Below, in pieces: positions 1-8,222 of a stretch of 64,000 bases of DNA (the stretch's first letter is position 1; every line of letters begins with the position of its first letter). A model generated the notes under the pieces. The model saw only the letters and a list, made by a program, of their open reading frames with translations. It did not search any database and was not told where the DNA came from. The stretch comes from Lacibacter sp. H375 (lineage in GTDB: Bacteria; Bacteroidota; Bacteroidia; Chitinophagales; Chitinophagaceae), in the NCBI RefSeq assembly GCF_037892425.1, contig NZ_JBBKTT010000001.1, positions 4,216,001 through 4,280,000 of the forward strand, given 5' to 3'. The translations under genes and the position numbers were made by a program.

Positions 1-1
1 A

Positions 2-442
2 ACCAAAGCCCAACCTGCGGAATTTGCTGATGCCAAGTTTACCGAGATCGGTAAAAGCGGATTAGCCAGCCTGTCATCAGGCGATATTGACGCTTGGTCT
101 TCCAATTGGGCCGATAATATTGTATGGCAATGGAACAATGGTGATAGTGTAGTTGGAAAAGCTGCGGTAGTAAACTATTGGAAAGACAGAAGAACAAACG
201 CCATTGATTCCATCAGCTTCATGGACCAAATATGGCTACCAGTTAAAGTAAATCAACCACAGGCTAACGAAGAAGCAGGCATCTGGCTGTTAGGCTGGTA
301 TGGTGTTAATGCAAAATACAAAACAGGCAAACGCATGATTCAATACATTCATACTGTTCAACACTTTGATGCAAATGACAAGATCGATCGTGTTGTTCAA
401 TACCTCGACCGTGCGCCCATTAATGCAGCGATGGCTAAATAA
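2..442 (+). CDS. SnoaL/NTF2-like protein, 5' truncated
   Basis: The reading frame is open from the left edge of the window to a TAA at 440-442, so the N-terminus and start codon lie outside. The visible 146 residues contain a stretch rich in Trp (DAWSSNWADNIVWQWNNGD) followed by GKAAVVNYWKDRR, the pattern of SnoaL-like members of the NTF2 fold, which form small cone-shaped pockets and often have no known catalytic role. An ATG at 221 lies inside the domain and is not the likely start. The secreted amidohydrolase gene follows on the same strand. Family assignment is by general resemblance only; the substrate is unknown. Confidence 0.6.
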   Translation, partial: TKAQPAEFADAKFTEIGKSGLASLSSGDIDAWSSNWADNIVWQWNNGDSVVGKAAVVNYWKDRRTNAIDSISFMDQIWLPVKVNQPQANEEAGIWLLGWYGVNAKYKTGKRMIQYIHTVQHFDANDKIDRVVQYLDRAPINAAMAK

Positions 443-577
443 GTTTTCTCATGCTTGATAGTTAGAGTCCGGAGGCTTGCTTCCGGGCTTTTTATTTTGC
501 CCCTGTTAAAAAATGACAAGCGGAAACCGTTCTGTTTAATTAGTTGCTTTCTTTGGGCCACAAAAACAATCATCAAC

Positions 578-1660
578 ATGCATAAGGTTTTTCTTATAGG
601 CACTTTATTGTTTACAACCGCTTCAACTGCCCAGCAAAAAATTGATTTCGAAACTTACAATCCACCTTCTACCCTGGTGGTGCCCCAGCACCCAATAACA
701 AAATCGAAATTCCCTTTTATTGATGTTCACAATCACCAGTTTCAGATGACAACAATGGATCTGAACAAACTCACTGTTGAAATGGATAAACTCAACATGC
801 GTGTGATGGTGAACCTGAGTGGTGGTAGTGGCGATAATATTACAAAAGCAGTTGAAAATGCAAAGACCAATAAACCCGGCCGCTTTATTGTATTTGCTAA
901 TGTTGATTTTAAAGGCGTGGGCGAACCCGGCTGGGGAGAAAAAGCTGCAAAGCAATTAGAAGAAGATGTAAAGAATGGTGCAAATGGATTGAAGATCTAT
1001 AAAAGTCTTGGATTTAGTGTAAAAGATATTAATGGCAATCGTGTTACTGTTGATGATGCAAGACTTGATGCTGTTTGGAAAAAGGCAGGCGAATTAAAAA
1101 TTCCGGTAATCATTCATACGGCCGATCCAAAATCGTTTTGGGACCCGCTAGATAATACCAATGAACGCTGGCTTGAGTTGATCATTAACCCAAACAGAAA
1201 ACGTGGAGCAGATAATCCTGTGCCGTTTGAAACTTTGATTTCAGAACAACATAACCTTTTCAAAAAACATAAAAATACCACTTTCATCGCCGCACATTTT
1301 GGCTGGTACCCCAATGATCTCCAAAAGCTGAGTGGCATTCTTGATGCAATGCCGAATGTTGTTGTTGAATTTGGTGCAGTGATTGCTGAAATCGGGCGGC
1401 AACCAAAAATGGCGAAAGCATTCTTCACCAAATACCAGGATCGAATTCTGTTTGGCAAAGACAGTTGGGTTCCTTCTGAATATGCAACTTATTTCCGTGT
1501 GCTAGAAACGGAAGATGAATATTTCCCTTACCATAAAAAATATCATGCTTTTTGGCCAATGTATGGCATGGGTTTACCGGATGCTATTTTAAAGAAAGTG
1601 TATTATAAAAATGCACTCCGCATAATTCCGAATATTGATAAAAGTGGGTGGCCGGAGTAA
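578..1660 (+). CDS. Secreted amidohydrolase (amidohydrolase_2-like TIM barrel)
   Basis: This is a 360-residue protein starting at the ATG at 578, because the residues MHKVFLIGTLLFTTASTAQQ form a clean signal peptide; an upstream in-frame ATG at 455 would add a non-signal extension. Metal-ligand motifs of the amidohydrolase superfamily are visible in order: HxH in DVHNHQF near residue 50, a His in PVIIHTADP, a His in FIAAHFGW, and a late Asp in ILFGKDSW. It probably hydrolyses or decarboxylates a small molecule in the periplasm. It lies 350 bp upstream of the SusC/SusD pair, but a shared pathway is only a guess. Confidence 0.8.
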   Translation: MHKVFLIGTLLFTTASTAQQKIDFETYNPPSTLVVPQHPITKSKFPFIDVHNHQFQMTTMDLNKLTVEMDKLNMRVMVNLSGGSGDNITKAVENAKTNKPGRFIVFANVDFKGVGEPGWGEKAAKQLEEDVKNGANGLKIYKSLGFSVKDINGNRVTVDDARLDAVWKKAGELKIPVIIHTADPKSFWDPLDNTNERWLELIINPNRKRGADNPVPFETLISEQHNLFKKHKNTTFIAAHFGWYPNDLQKLSGILDAMPNVVVEFGAVIAEIGRQPKMAKAFFTKYQDRILFGKDSWVPSEYATYFRVLETEDEYFPYHKKYHAFWPMYGMGLPDAILKKVYYKNALRIIPNIDKSGWPE

Positions 1661-2010
1661 GCGTTGAAGAGTTGCAAGATAAATTCAATAAGCAACCATC
1701 AATTTAATGAAAACAACTAAGAAAAATTTCGTTTTAGAAATTGATTATTGCCTTATGGTTAAAAAGACCTCTATTAGATTATTAAAGAATTATTGTTTAA
1801 TATTTCAATCACGCCAATGTCATTTGTTTGACGACATTGGTGTTCTATGCAGCATTAGTTAAACACTAAGTGTCTAAACTTTTACCGTTCATCCAATCTT
1901 GTTTTCTAAATAAAGCAAAGCGAATATATTGCAACAACTGCTTTCCATTTACTTAAGGACCTTATTGAATTCCACCTACTAATTATTAATTTTTTTAAAC
2001 CAAAACAAGC
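1661..2010. other. 350 bp intergenic region upstream of susC-like gene
   Basis: No gene is visible. The stretch is AT-rich and holds an inverted repeat, CCAATGTC at 1814-1821 and GACATTGG at 1833-1840, separated by 11 nt. It probably includes the promoter and regulatory region of the SusC/SusD operon, but I do not see a convincing TTTG-N19-TANNTTTG promoter. Confidence 0.5.
1814..1840. promoter_or_regulatory. Inverted repeat, possible operator upstream of susC-like gene
   Basis: CCAATGTC and GACATTGG are perfect 8 bp complements with an 11 nt spacer (9 of 10 matching if one base is added on each side). The dyad lies about 170 bp upstream of the SusC start. It could be a regulator site or an RNA hairpin in the leader; no T-run follows, so it is not a terminator. 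Confidence 0.35.
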
Positions 2011-5000
2011 ATGAGAAAATTTGTACTGCTTATTTCTTTGCTATTATGTTCATTACACATGATGGCACAGGAAAAAACTGTTACCGGAAAAGTAACGGAT
2101 GAGAAAGATGGAAGCACTCTTTCAGGTGTTTCAGTTATTGTAAAAGGCACATCCGTTGGTACAACAACAGGTGCCGACGGTACCTTTAAATTAAATGTGC
2201 CGACAAGCGCAAAAACATTGGTGATAACGCTTCTCGATTATGAGAATCTTGAAGTCGCCATTGGCAACCGCTCCACATTTAATCTAGCACTTACTTCAAC
2301 TTCAAAATCTTTGTCTGAAGTAGTGGTAGTTGCGTATGGTACCACAAAGAAGGAAGCTTTTACTGGTTCAGTTGGTTCAATTAAAGCGGCAGATATTGAA
2401 AAGAGGCCTTTAGGCAACGTTGTCAAATCAATTGAAGGTGCAATTCCTGGAGTAGTAACAACGTCAGGATCAGGACAACCGGGTAACTCAAATGCTATTC
2501 GCATAAGAGGTTTCGGGTCAATCTCTGCAACACAGGATCCACTTTTTGTGATTGACGGTGTGCCATATGTTGGTGGTAGTTCAAACATCAATCCTGATGA
2601 TGTAGAAAACATTACCGTTTTAAAGGATGCATCTGCAACCGCATTATATGGTTCCAGAGCAGGTAACGGAGTTGTTATGATAACAACAAAAAAAGGTAAA
2701 AAAGGCAAAAACAGTATTTCTGTGAAGATCGCACAAGGATTTTCACAACGTGGTTTGCAGGAATATGACAGGGTTGGGCCAAATGAATATTATCCTGTAA
2801 TGTGGGAAGCATACCGTAATTCGCTTGTTTACCGTGCCAGTGGCGCAATTTCTTTAGACTCAGCAAACAGAGTTGCATCTGGCCTTACAAGCAGAAACGG
2901 GATATCAGATTTATTGGCTTACAATCCATTTAATGTTGCACGAAATCAGATAGTAGGTGTTGATGGTAAATTAAATGCTAATGCCCAGCTATTATATGCT
3001 GATGATTTGGATTGGACAAAAGAATTAATGCGTAACGGTGTGCGAAAAGATTACGGTATCAATTTTAGCGGTGGTACAGATAAAGCGGATTATTTTCTTT
3101 CTATGGGGTATTTAAAGGAAGATGGTTATACAATTCAAACAGATTTTGAAAGATATTCTATAAGATTAAACACAAACGTAAGACCATTAGAATGGTTAAA
3201 AACAGGTTTAAATGTTACGAGCAACTACTCAAAATTTAATACTTCTTCTGATGGTGGCGGTATAGTTAACCCGTTTACGTTTACAAGAAATCTTGGCCCT
3301 ATTTATCCTTATTATGCTCACAACATGACCACTGGTCAGTATGTTTTAGATGCTGGTGGGAACAGAATATGGGACTTGGGGAATTTTCAGAATGAAGCCA
3401 TTGGTATTCAAAATGGAATCCGAAACAGACCAGGTACAACATCCGGACGCCACGCACCTGCTGAATTAATCCTGAACGATTATTTATCTACACGGTGGGT
3501 TATTGGAGCAAGATCAAACACAGAAATTACTTTGTTTCGTGACTTCAAATTCACAAATAATGTAGCTGTGGATTTTCAAACAGACAACGATGGCACGTTT
3601 GAAAATACACTTGTTGGTGATGGTGCACCGGCTGGAAGACTTCAAAAAAGTTCAGGATCAACAGTTGGATTAACAGCAAATCAATTGCTTGGTTATGGCA
3701 GAAAGTTTGGTAACCACCGAGTAGATGCACTTGTTGGGCATGAAACTTTCAATCAATTCAGCACAGGCCTAAACGGTTTCAGACAAGGTCAATCACTTAC
3801 CGGCATAAATGAATTTGGAAACTTTACAACGATCAATTCTTTAGGTTCTTCAACAGACAGGTACAGAATTGAAAGTTACTTTTCAAGAATTAATTATGAT
3901 TTCGATGGCAGATATCTGTTAACGGCTAGTTTGCGCAGAGATGGGAACTCCCGTTTTGCAAGTGAATCACGTTGGGGTACTTTCTGGGCACTTGGCGGTG
4001 GCTGGAATGTAAGCAGGGAAAGTTTCATGTCAGGTATAAAATGGATTGATAATCTTAAGTTACGGGGTTCATACGGTCTTGTTGGCGTAGCAGATGGTAT
4101 TGGTTTGTATGCATGGCAGGGTTTGTACGGTTTTGCAAATAATGCGAATGAATCAGGCATCGTTCAAAGTCAAACGCAAGTTGAAAACAGGGATCTTACC
4201 TGGGAGATCAATACGCAGGCAGACATTGGAGTAGAATTTTCACTCTTCAAGTCTAGGCTGAGCGGTACAATTGAATATTATGATCGCAGATCAAGTGATT
4301 TATTATTTGCGGTACCTACTCCATTGTCAAGCGGATTGTTATCTGCAACAAAAAATACAGCCACTATGTATAATAAAGGGCTTGAATTACAATTGAATGG
4401 TGATATTATCAGAACAAAAGATTTTACGTGGAGTCTTGGCGTTAATTTAACTACTGTAAAAAACAGGATTACAAAAATGCCGGAAAGTGTTAAGGAATTT
4501 GTTAGTGGCACAAAAAAATATCAAGTTGGAGCTTCACTGTTTGACTATTGGTTACGTTCGTACTATGGCGTTGACCCCTCTGATGGGTCAGTACTTTATT
4601 GGGCAGGCAATACAACAGCATCGAGCGGCATTCGCTTGATTGATAATAAAGACGGGGGAAAAGATACTGTTACAACTTTAGTTGCAAACGGAAAATTCGC
4701 TTATCATGAAGGTGTGATACCTGATCTATATGGAAGTTTTGCACCTGCATTCAGATATAAGGGCTTTACTTTACAAGCATTATTTACATTCCAGGTCGGT
4801 GGTAAAACTTACGATGCCAATTACCAAACACTTATGTCATCAGGTACATACGGAAGTGCCGTACATGTTGATATTTTAAAAAGATGGCAAAAACCCGGCG
4901 ATATTACAAATGTACCTCGCATGGACAATGGCCAAACAGCAGATTTTAACGCAACTTCATCACGCTGGTTGATTGACGCTTCTTATTTAAATATCAGGAC

Positions 5001-5205
5001 CTTGAACCTGTCTTACCAGTTCCCAAATGAACTTTTAAGCAGGGCGAAAATTTCAGGTGCACAGTGTTATATAAGCCTTGAAAATGTAGCGTTCTTTTCT
5101 AAACGTGTAGGTATGAATAATCAAAATGCGTTTTCTGGTATAACTGGTGGTGAATACCCTCCTGCAAGAATAATTACCGCAGGCATAACCTTTACACTTA
5201 ACTAA
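2011..5205 (+). CDS. SusC/RagA-family TonB-linked outer membrane transporter
   Basis: This 1064-residue protein begins with a signal peptide ending near HMMAQ. A carboxypeptidase-regulatory-like domain follows at about residues 23-95 (VTGKVTDEKDGSTLSGVSV), then a TonB-box-like stretch (SEVVVVAYGTTKK), a plug domain with the SusC-type signatures PLFVIDGVPY and DASATALYGSRAGNGV, and a long beta-barrel ending in TAGITFTLN. Such proteins import oligosaccharides or peptides across the outer membrane using TonB energy and form a pair with a SusD lipoprotein. The SusD partner starts 14 bp downstream. The substrate cannot be told from sequence; no glycosidase or protease is in the immediate operon. 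Confidence 0.96.
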   Translation: MRKFVLLISLLLCSLHMMAQEKTVTGKVTDEKDGSTLSGVSVIVKGTSVGTTTGADGTFKLNVPTSAKTLVITLLDYENLEVAIGNRSTFNLALTSTSKSLSEVVVVAYGTTKKEAFTGSVGSIKAADIEKRPLGNVVKSIEGAIPGVVTTSGSGQPGNSNAIRIRGFGSISATQDPLFVIDGVPYVGGSSNINPDDVENITVLKDASATALYGSRAGNGVVMITTKKGKKGKNSISVKIAQGFSQRGLQEYDRVGPNEYYPVMWEAYRNSLVYRASGAISLDSANRVASGLTSRNGISDLLAYNPFNVARNQIVGVDGKLNANAQLLYADDLDWTKELMRNGVRKDYGINFSGGTDKADYFLSMGYLKEDGYTIQTDFERYSIRLNTNVRPLEWLKTGLNVTSNYSKFNTSSDGGGIVNPFTFTRNLGPIYPYYAHNMTTGQYVLDAGGNRIWDLGNFQNEAIGIQNGIRNRPGTTSGRHAPAELILNDYLSTRWVIGARSNTEITLFRDFKFTNNVAVDFQTDNDGTFENTLVGDGAPAGRLQKSSGSTVGLTANQLLGYGRKFGNHRVDALVGHETFNQFSTGLNGFRQGQSLTGINEFGNFTTINSLGSSTDRYRIESYFSRINYDFDGRYLLTASLRRDGNSRFASESRWGTFWALGGGWNVSRESFMSGIKWIDNLKLRGSYGLVGVADGIGLYAWQGLYGFANNANESGIVQSQTQVENRDLTWEINTQADIGVEFSLFKSRLSGTIEYYDRRSSDLLFAVPTPLSSGLLSATKNTATMYNKGLELQLNGDIIRTKDFTWSLGVNLTTVKNRITKMPESVKEFVSGTKKYQVGASLFDYWLRSYYGVDPSDGSVLYWAGNTTASSGIRLIDNKDGGKDTVTTLVANGKFAYHEGVIPDLYGSFAPAFRYKGFTLQALFTFQVGGKTYDANYQTLMSSGTYGSAVHVDILKRWQKPGDITNVPRMDNGQTADFNATSSRWLIDASYLNIRTLNLSYQFPNELLSRAKISGAQCYISLENVAFFSKRVGMNNQNAFSGITGGEYPPARIITAGITFTLN

Positions 5206-5219
5206 TAAATTCAGTAGCA

Positions 5220-6701
5220 ATGAAATTAAAAATATTATCCCTCCTACTACTATCTTCAATAATCTTTTCTTCTTGTAAGAAGAGTTTTTTAGATACTTTC
5301 TCAACCACTGCTGTTGCCGCTGCTGACGCATTATCCAGTACAAAAAACGCATGGGCTGCTCTTAATGGCATTCATCGTATTATGTACACGCAATATGATG
5401 CACAACCACAAGGGGGAACATCTGCGATAATGGTTATAAGAGATTTAATGGGCGAAGATGTACTTTACACTTTGGCAAATGGCAGGCAAGATTTTGGCAA
5501 CCATCTAAAATGGCTCAATCATCGAAATGTAAATTCCGGAGATACTCGATTTGTTTATCGCCTTTACTATCGAATTATTTCAAATGCTAATGTTCTAATT
5601 AACGGAATAGATGGAGTACCAGGTCCTCAAGCAGACAAGAATTATATAAAAGGCCAAGCGCTTGTTTATCGAGCTTGGGCACACTTTGAACTGGTTCAGT
5701 TTTGGGGTGAGCGCTTTGTTGCAGGAAATCCTAACAACGGATTAGGGGTGCCGCTTTTAACTACAAATACACTTGAAGGACAAAAGCGGGCAACTGTAGC
5801 CGAAGTTTATACACAAATTAATAAAGATCTAGATGAAGCTATTTCACTGCTTGATGGTTACGTTAGAACAGGCTCCGCTGCAAAATCGAATTTTAATAAA
5901 AATGTAGCTCAAGGAATTAAAGCACGTGTAGCGCTCACTCAGCAAAACTGGGATGTTGCGGCTACCATGGCAATTGCTGCAAGAAGTGGTTTTGCTTTAA
6001 TGAGCAACGCAGACTATACGGCGGGGTTTAATAATACTGGTATTTCTGAATGGATGTGGGGTAGTGATCAAATAGCTGATCATAATACATTCTTTTGGTC
6101 ATTTTTTGCTAACATGGGTTGCAACTTTAACGGCACAAATACAAGAACTCAACCCAAAGCAATCAATTCAGCCTTGTGGAATACATTACCTGCAACAGAT
6201 ATAAGAAAAAGTGTTTTTGACTTAACCGGTGCAGGCGTTCCTATTCCTCCGGGTGGTGCCAGAATACCTTACCAAAGCAAAAAATTTCTTGCATTTGATA
6301 ATGCAACAAGTATTGGCGATGTGCCATACATGCGTGCTGCAGAAATGTATCTTATTGAAGCAGAAGCAAGAGCTCGTCAAGGTGGACGTGATGCTGATGC
6401 ACAACAAGCGTTATTCACGTTAATTAAAAACAGAAATCCCAATTACGTGTTATCAACAAACACAGGAGTTGCACTTTTAGACGAAATTCTATTTCACAGG
6501 AGAGTTGAGCTTTGGGGTGAAGGATTTAGATGGTTTGATCTTAAGCGAATGAACGTTCCTCTTGACAGAACTGTTGTCCCGAACACTAATGCCACTATCT
6601 CTTTAACATTAAATGTTCCTGCCAACGACAAATTATGGCAATGGCTTTTCCCACAAGATGAGATGAATGCCAATCCTAATTTGGAACAAAACCCGTTATA
6701 A
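5220..6701 (+). CDS. SusD/RagB-family nutrient-binding lipoprotein
   Basis: This 493-residue lipoprotein has the N-terminus MKLKILSLLLLSSIIFSSCKK, with a lipobox Cys at position 19. It shows the helical TPR-like body of SusD proteins, with the usual motif of family members near residue 145 (YIKGQALVYRAWAHFELVQ) and the C-terminal RRVELWGEGFRWFDLKRM signature. SusD proteins cap the SusC barrel on the cell surface and bind substrate. It starts 14 bp after the SusC stop and ends at a strong terminator, so the two form a two-gene operon. Confidence 0.95.
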   Translation: MKLKILSLLLLSSIIFSSCKKSFLDTFSTTAVAAADALSSTKNAWAALNGIHRIMYTQYDAQPQGGTSAIMVIRDLMGEDVLYTLANGRQDFGNHLKWLNHRNVNSGDTRFVYRLYYRIISNANVLINGIDGVPGPQADKNYIKGQALVYRAWAHFELVQFWGERFVAGNPNNGLGVPLLTTNTLEGQKRATVAEVYTQINKDLDEAISLLDGYVRTGSAAKSNFNKNVAQGIKARVALTQQNWDVAATMAIAARSGFALMSNADYTAGFNNTGISEWMWGSDQIADHNTFFWSFFANMGCNFNGTNTRTQPKAINSALWNTLPATDIRKSVFDLTGAGVPIPPGGARIPYQSKKFLAFDNATSIGDVPYMRAAEMYLIEAEARARQGGRDADAQQALFTLIKNRNPNYVLSTNTGVALLDEILFHRRVELWGEGFRWFDLKRMNVPLDRTVVPNTNATISLTLNVPANDKLWQWLFPQDEMNANPNLEQNPL

Positions 6702-6714
6702 ATAAATTATAACA

Positions 6715-6754
6715 GACAAAAAAGGTTGACTGAAATTCAGTCAACCTTTTTTTG
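6715..6754 (+). terminator. Rho-independent terminator of the susC/susD operon
   Basis: A perfect stem GGTTGACTGAA / TTCAGTCAACC with a minimal loop is preceded by A6 and followed by T7, starting about 14 nt after the SusD stop. The A/T flanks make it usable in both directions. Confidence 0.93.
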
Positions 6755-7003
6755 GTCCATGTATTTTCTTGAATTTACCCATAGAACAATAATATATGAA
6801 GCTTTGACTGAGACACAACACAAGAAGCATTAACCATCCTTACAAAAAAAACCAGACTTGCCGTAAGGTATTAATTCCTTTAAACAAAATCATCTAACCG
6901 TGCCACATCTGATGGCATTAGGAAAAATTTTCTCATTAGGATAACCATACAACTTAGAGGAATAAAAGTTCGTTTACAGACTGGTCTGACGGGCCATTCT
7001 ATT
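6755..7003. other. Intergenic stretch between susD terminator and small-peptide unit
   Basis: I see no gene or clear signal in these 249 bases. The sequence just to the right is the first copy of a duplicated small-peptide unit; on the minus strand its transcript would run leftward into this stretch. Confidence 0.4.
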
Positions 7004-7150
7004 GATGGCTTTGGCTCTCCTCGAGCCCAGATTATTCTTATGGTTAAGCCCGGTTACCCGATGACAACCGATGGCGTCCATGATTGATCTGTAGATTTCA
7101 TGAATACCTCCTTTTCTTTGATGAACATTAAATTTATGAAATTACATTGA
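7004..7150 (-). repeat. Duplicated small-peptide unit, copy 1
   Basis: This roughly 147 bp segment matches 7964-8110 at a constant offset of exactly 960 bp without any visible indel. Read on the minus strand it holds a conserved TAAATTTA -7-like box, a perfect AAAGGAGG Shine-Dalgarno, a 15-codon ORF and a GGCTC/GAGCC hairpin. Unlike copy 2, the terminator at its downstream end is decayed: only a short GCCAT/ATGGC pairing and no T-run remain. Confidence 0.9.
7054..7101 (-). CDS. 15-residue peptide, copy 1
   Basis: On the minus strand an ATG at 7101-7099 is followed by MKSTDQSWTPSVVIG and a TAA. GGAGG lies 5 nt upstream of the start, within a perfect GAAAAGGAGG anti-16S match, which is rare in Bacteroidota. 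The reading frame is also open further upstream, but homology to copy 2 begins only shortly before the Shine-Dalgarno, so the short start is preferred. The peptide differs from copy 2 at one residue (Val-Val versus Ile-Ile region, V13I). Function is unknown. Confidence 0.6.
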   Translation of the reverse strand: MKSTDQSWTPSVVIG

Positions 7151-7322
7151 CGACAAAACAATTGTTTAAGGCTTTTATTTGAGCCTTCTTTTATCAAAAT
7201 AAGAACAGACACATATTCATTGGATGTTCGACCGGCAACAACGTTCTTACAGAGGCAACAGCTTCTGAGCATATTGATAGGAAAAATCAAATATCCTTTA
7301 CTGAGATTCTTATTTTTACAAC

Positions 7323-7658
7323 ATGCAACAACAACCCGGATTTATTGAAGACAAACAGTTTGAATGGCAAACGGCAGGCGAAGGTATCCGTCGCAAGATC
7401 ATGGCATATGATCCATCAATCATGCTGGTAAAAGTAGATTTTGAGCAGGCTGCTGTTGGTATTTTACACAAACATGTGCATGTGCAAATAACACATATTG
7501 AAAGCGGGGTGTTTGAAGTAGAGATTGCCGGTGAAAAAAAAGTGCTTGATCCTGGCGATGCCTTTCATATACCATCTAATGTTGAGCATGGAGTTGTTTG
7601 TTTAGAAAAAGGTGTGCTCATTGATGTGTTTAGTCCTATGCGGGAAGACTTTGTGTAA
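7323..7658 (+). CDS. Small cupin-domain protein
   Basis: This 111-residue single-domain cupin has the metal-binding motif 1 pattern in HKHVHVQITHIESGVFEVEI and motif 2 in LDPGDAFHIPSNVEHGV. It resembles small stand-alone cupins that bind sugar or other ligands without an assigned reaction. There is no signal peptide, so it should be cytoplasmic. A YwbE-family gene follows 40 bp downstream on the same strand and the two may be cotranscribed. Both are framed by the duplicated small-peptide units on the opposite strand. Confidence 0.85.
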   Translation: MQQQPGFIEDKQFEWQTAGEGIRRKIMAYDPSIMLVKVDFEQAAVGILHKHVHVQITHIESGVFEVEIAGEKKVLDPGDAFHIPSNVEHGVVCLEKGVLIDVFSPMREDFV

Positions 7659-7698
7659 TAACGAATCAGTTGGGAAGAGTAAAATAAAAAAAGCAGAA

Positions 7699-7905
7699 AT
7701 GGAAGGAACCATCCGCTCAAATATTAAACCCGGCATGCAGGTACTGATCATCTTAAAAAAAGATCAACGAACCGGTGTACTTACCGAAGGCATTGTAAAA
7801 GACCTGCTCACAAGCGCTCCCAAACATCATCGTGGTATTAAAGTTCGTTTGCAGGATGGACAAATTGGGCGAGTGCAGAAAATCATTGATGAAGAAGATG
7901 ATTGA
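7699..7905 (+). CDS. YwbE-family protein (DUF2196)
   Basis: This 68-residue protein starts at the ATG at 7699. It carries the family pattern GTIRSNIKPGMQVLIILKKD, then RTGVLTEGIVKDLLT and HHRGIKVRLQDGQIGRV. YwbE-like proteins are small conserved basic proteins of unknown function. A frame extending upstream from 7612 overlaps the cupin gene and is not the likely start. The gene converges with the minus-strand small-peptide copy 2, whose terminator begins about 40 bp away. Confidence 0.88.
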   Translation: MEGTIRSNIKPGMQVLIILKKDQRTGVLTEGIVKDLLTSAPKHHRGIKVRLQDGQIGRVQKIIDEEDD

Positions 7906-7941
7906 AAACAAGCATAAGCAATCATTTTTTTGGAGAACAAC

Positions 7942-7972
7942 AAAAAAGCCACCAAATAAATTTGATGGCTTT
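7942..7972 (-). terminator. Terminator of small-peptide unit copy 2
   Basis: On the minus strand AAGCCATCAAAT pairs with ATTTGGTGGCTT (one G-U pair) around a short loop, followed by a run of Ts. It closes an autonomous transcript of about 140 nt starting near 8084. Confidence 0.85.
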
Positions 7973-8110
7973 GGCTCTCCTCGAGCCCAGATTATCTTTA
8001 TGGAGAAGCCCGGTTACCCGATAATAACCGATGGCGTCCATGATTGATCTGTAGATTTCATGAATACCTCCTTTTCTTTGGTGAAGATTAAATTTAAGAA
8101 ATTGTATTGA
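7964..8110 (-). repeat. Duplicated small-peptide unit, copy 2
   Basis: This is the second copy of the 147 bp unit at 7004-7150, 960 bp away. On the minus strand it has a TAAATTTA -7-like box at 8096-8089, a TTTG-rich -33 region beyond 8110, a perfect Shine-Dalgarno (8075-8067), the 15-codon ORF, a hairpin GGCTC-N5-GAGCC at 7987-7973, and an intact terminator. The ORF, its ribosome site and the hairpin are the best conserved parts. Confidence 0.9.
8014..8061 (-). CDS. 15-residue peptide, copy 2
   Basis: ATG at 8061-8059, peptide MKSTDQSWTPSVIIG, stop TAA at 8016-8014. GGAGG sits 5 nt upstream. The only coding difference from copy 1 is codon 13 (GTC versus ATT). The peptide has no signal sequence, one Trp and no Cys, so it resembles neither a typical leader with a run of one amino acid nor a classical toxin. 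It is either a translated small protein or a translation-coupled regulatory element. Confidence 0.62.
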   Translation of the reverse strand: MKSTDQSWTPSVIIG

Positions 8111-8156
8111 ACAAAAACAAACTGTTCATATAATAATCACCAAAGATTCAGCAATA

Positions 8157-8199
8157 AAAAGAACACAGGCTTTACAAAATACAATACCTGTGTTCTTCT
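8157..8199 (-). terminator. Terminator of the CHRD lipoprotein gene
   Basis: On the minus strand AAGAACACAGG pairs perfectly with CCTGTGTTCTT around a loop of about 17 nt and is followed by TTTTTA. It lies about 24 nt past the stop of the CHRD gene. Confidence 0.85.
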
Positions 8200-8222
8200 A
8201 AGTTTGTGATTTACTTTGTTTG

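Noticed and set aside
455-577. N-terminal extension of the amidohydrolase from an ATG at 455
   Set aside because: The signal peptide starts at 578 and the extension is basic and unrelated.
7054-7290. A 78-residue protein ending in the conserved 15-residue peptide
   Set aside because: Similarity to copy 2 stops just upstream of the Shine-Dalgarno; the extension is not shared, so the short ORF is the better reading.
7832-8047. A 71-residue frame overlapping YwbE and the small-peptide unit
   Set aside because: It overlaps an accepted gene in another frame and runs through a terminator and repeat.
8059-8080. Resemblance of the plus strand (TACCTCCTTTTC) to the 3' end of 16S rRNA
   Set aside because: It is only the complement of a perfect Shine-Dalgarno; no rRNA context is present.
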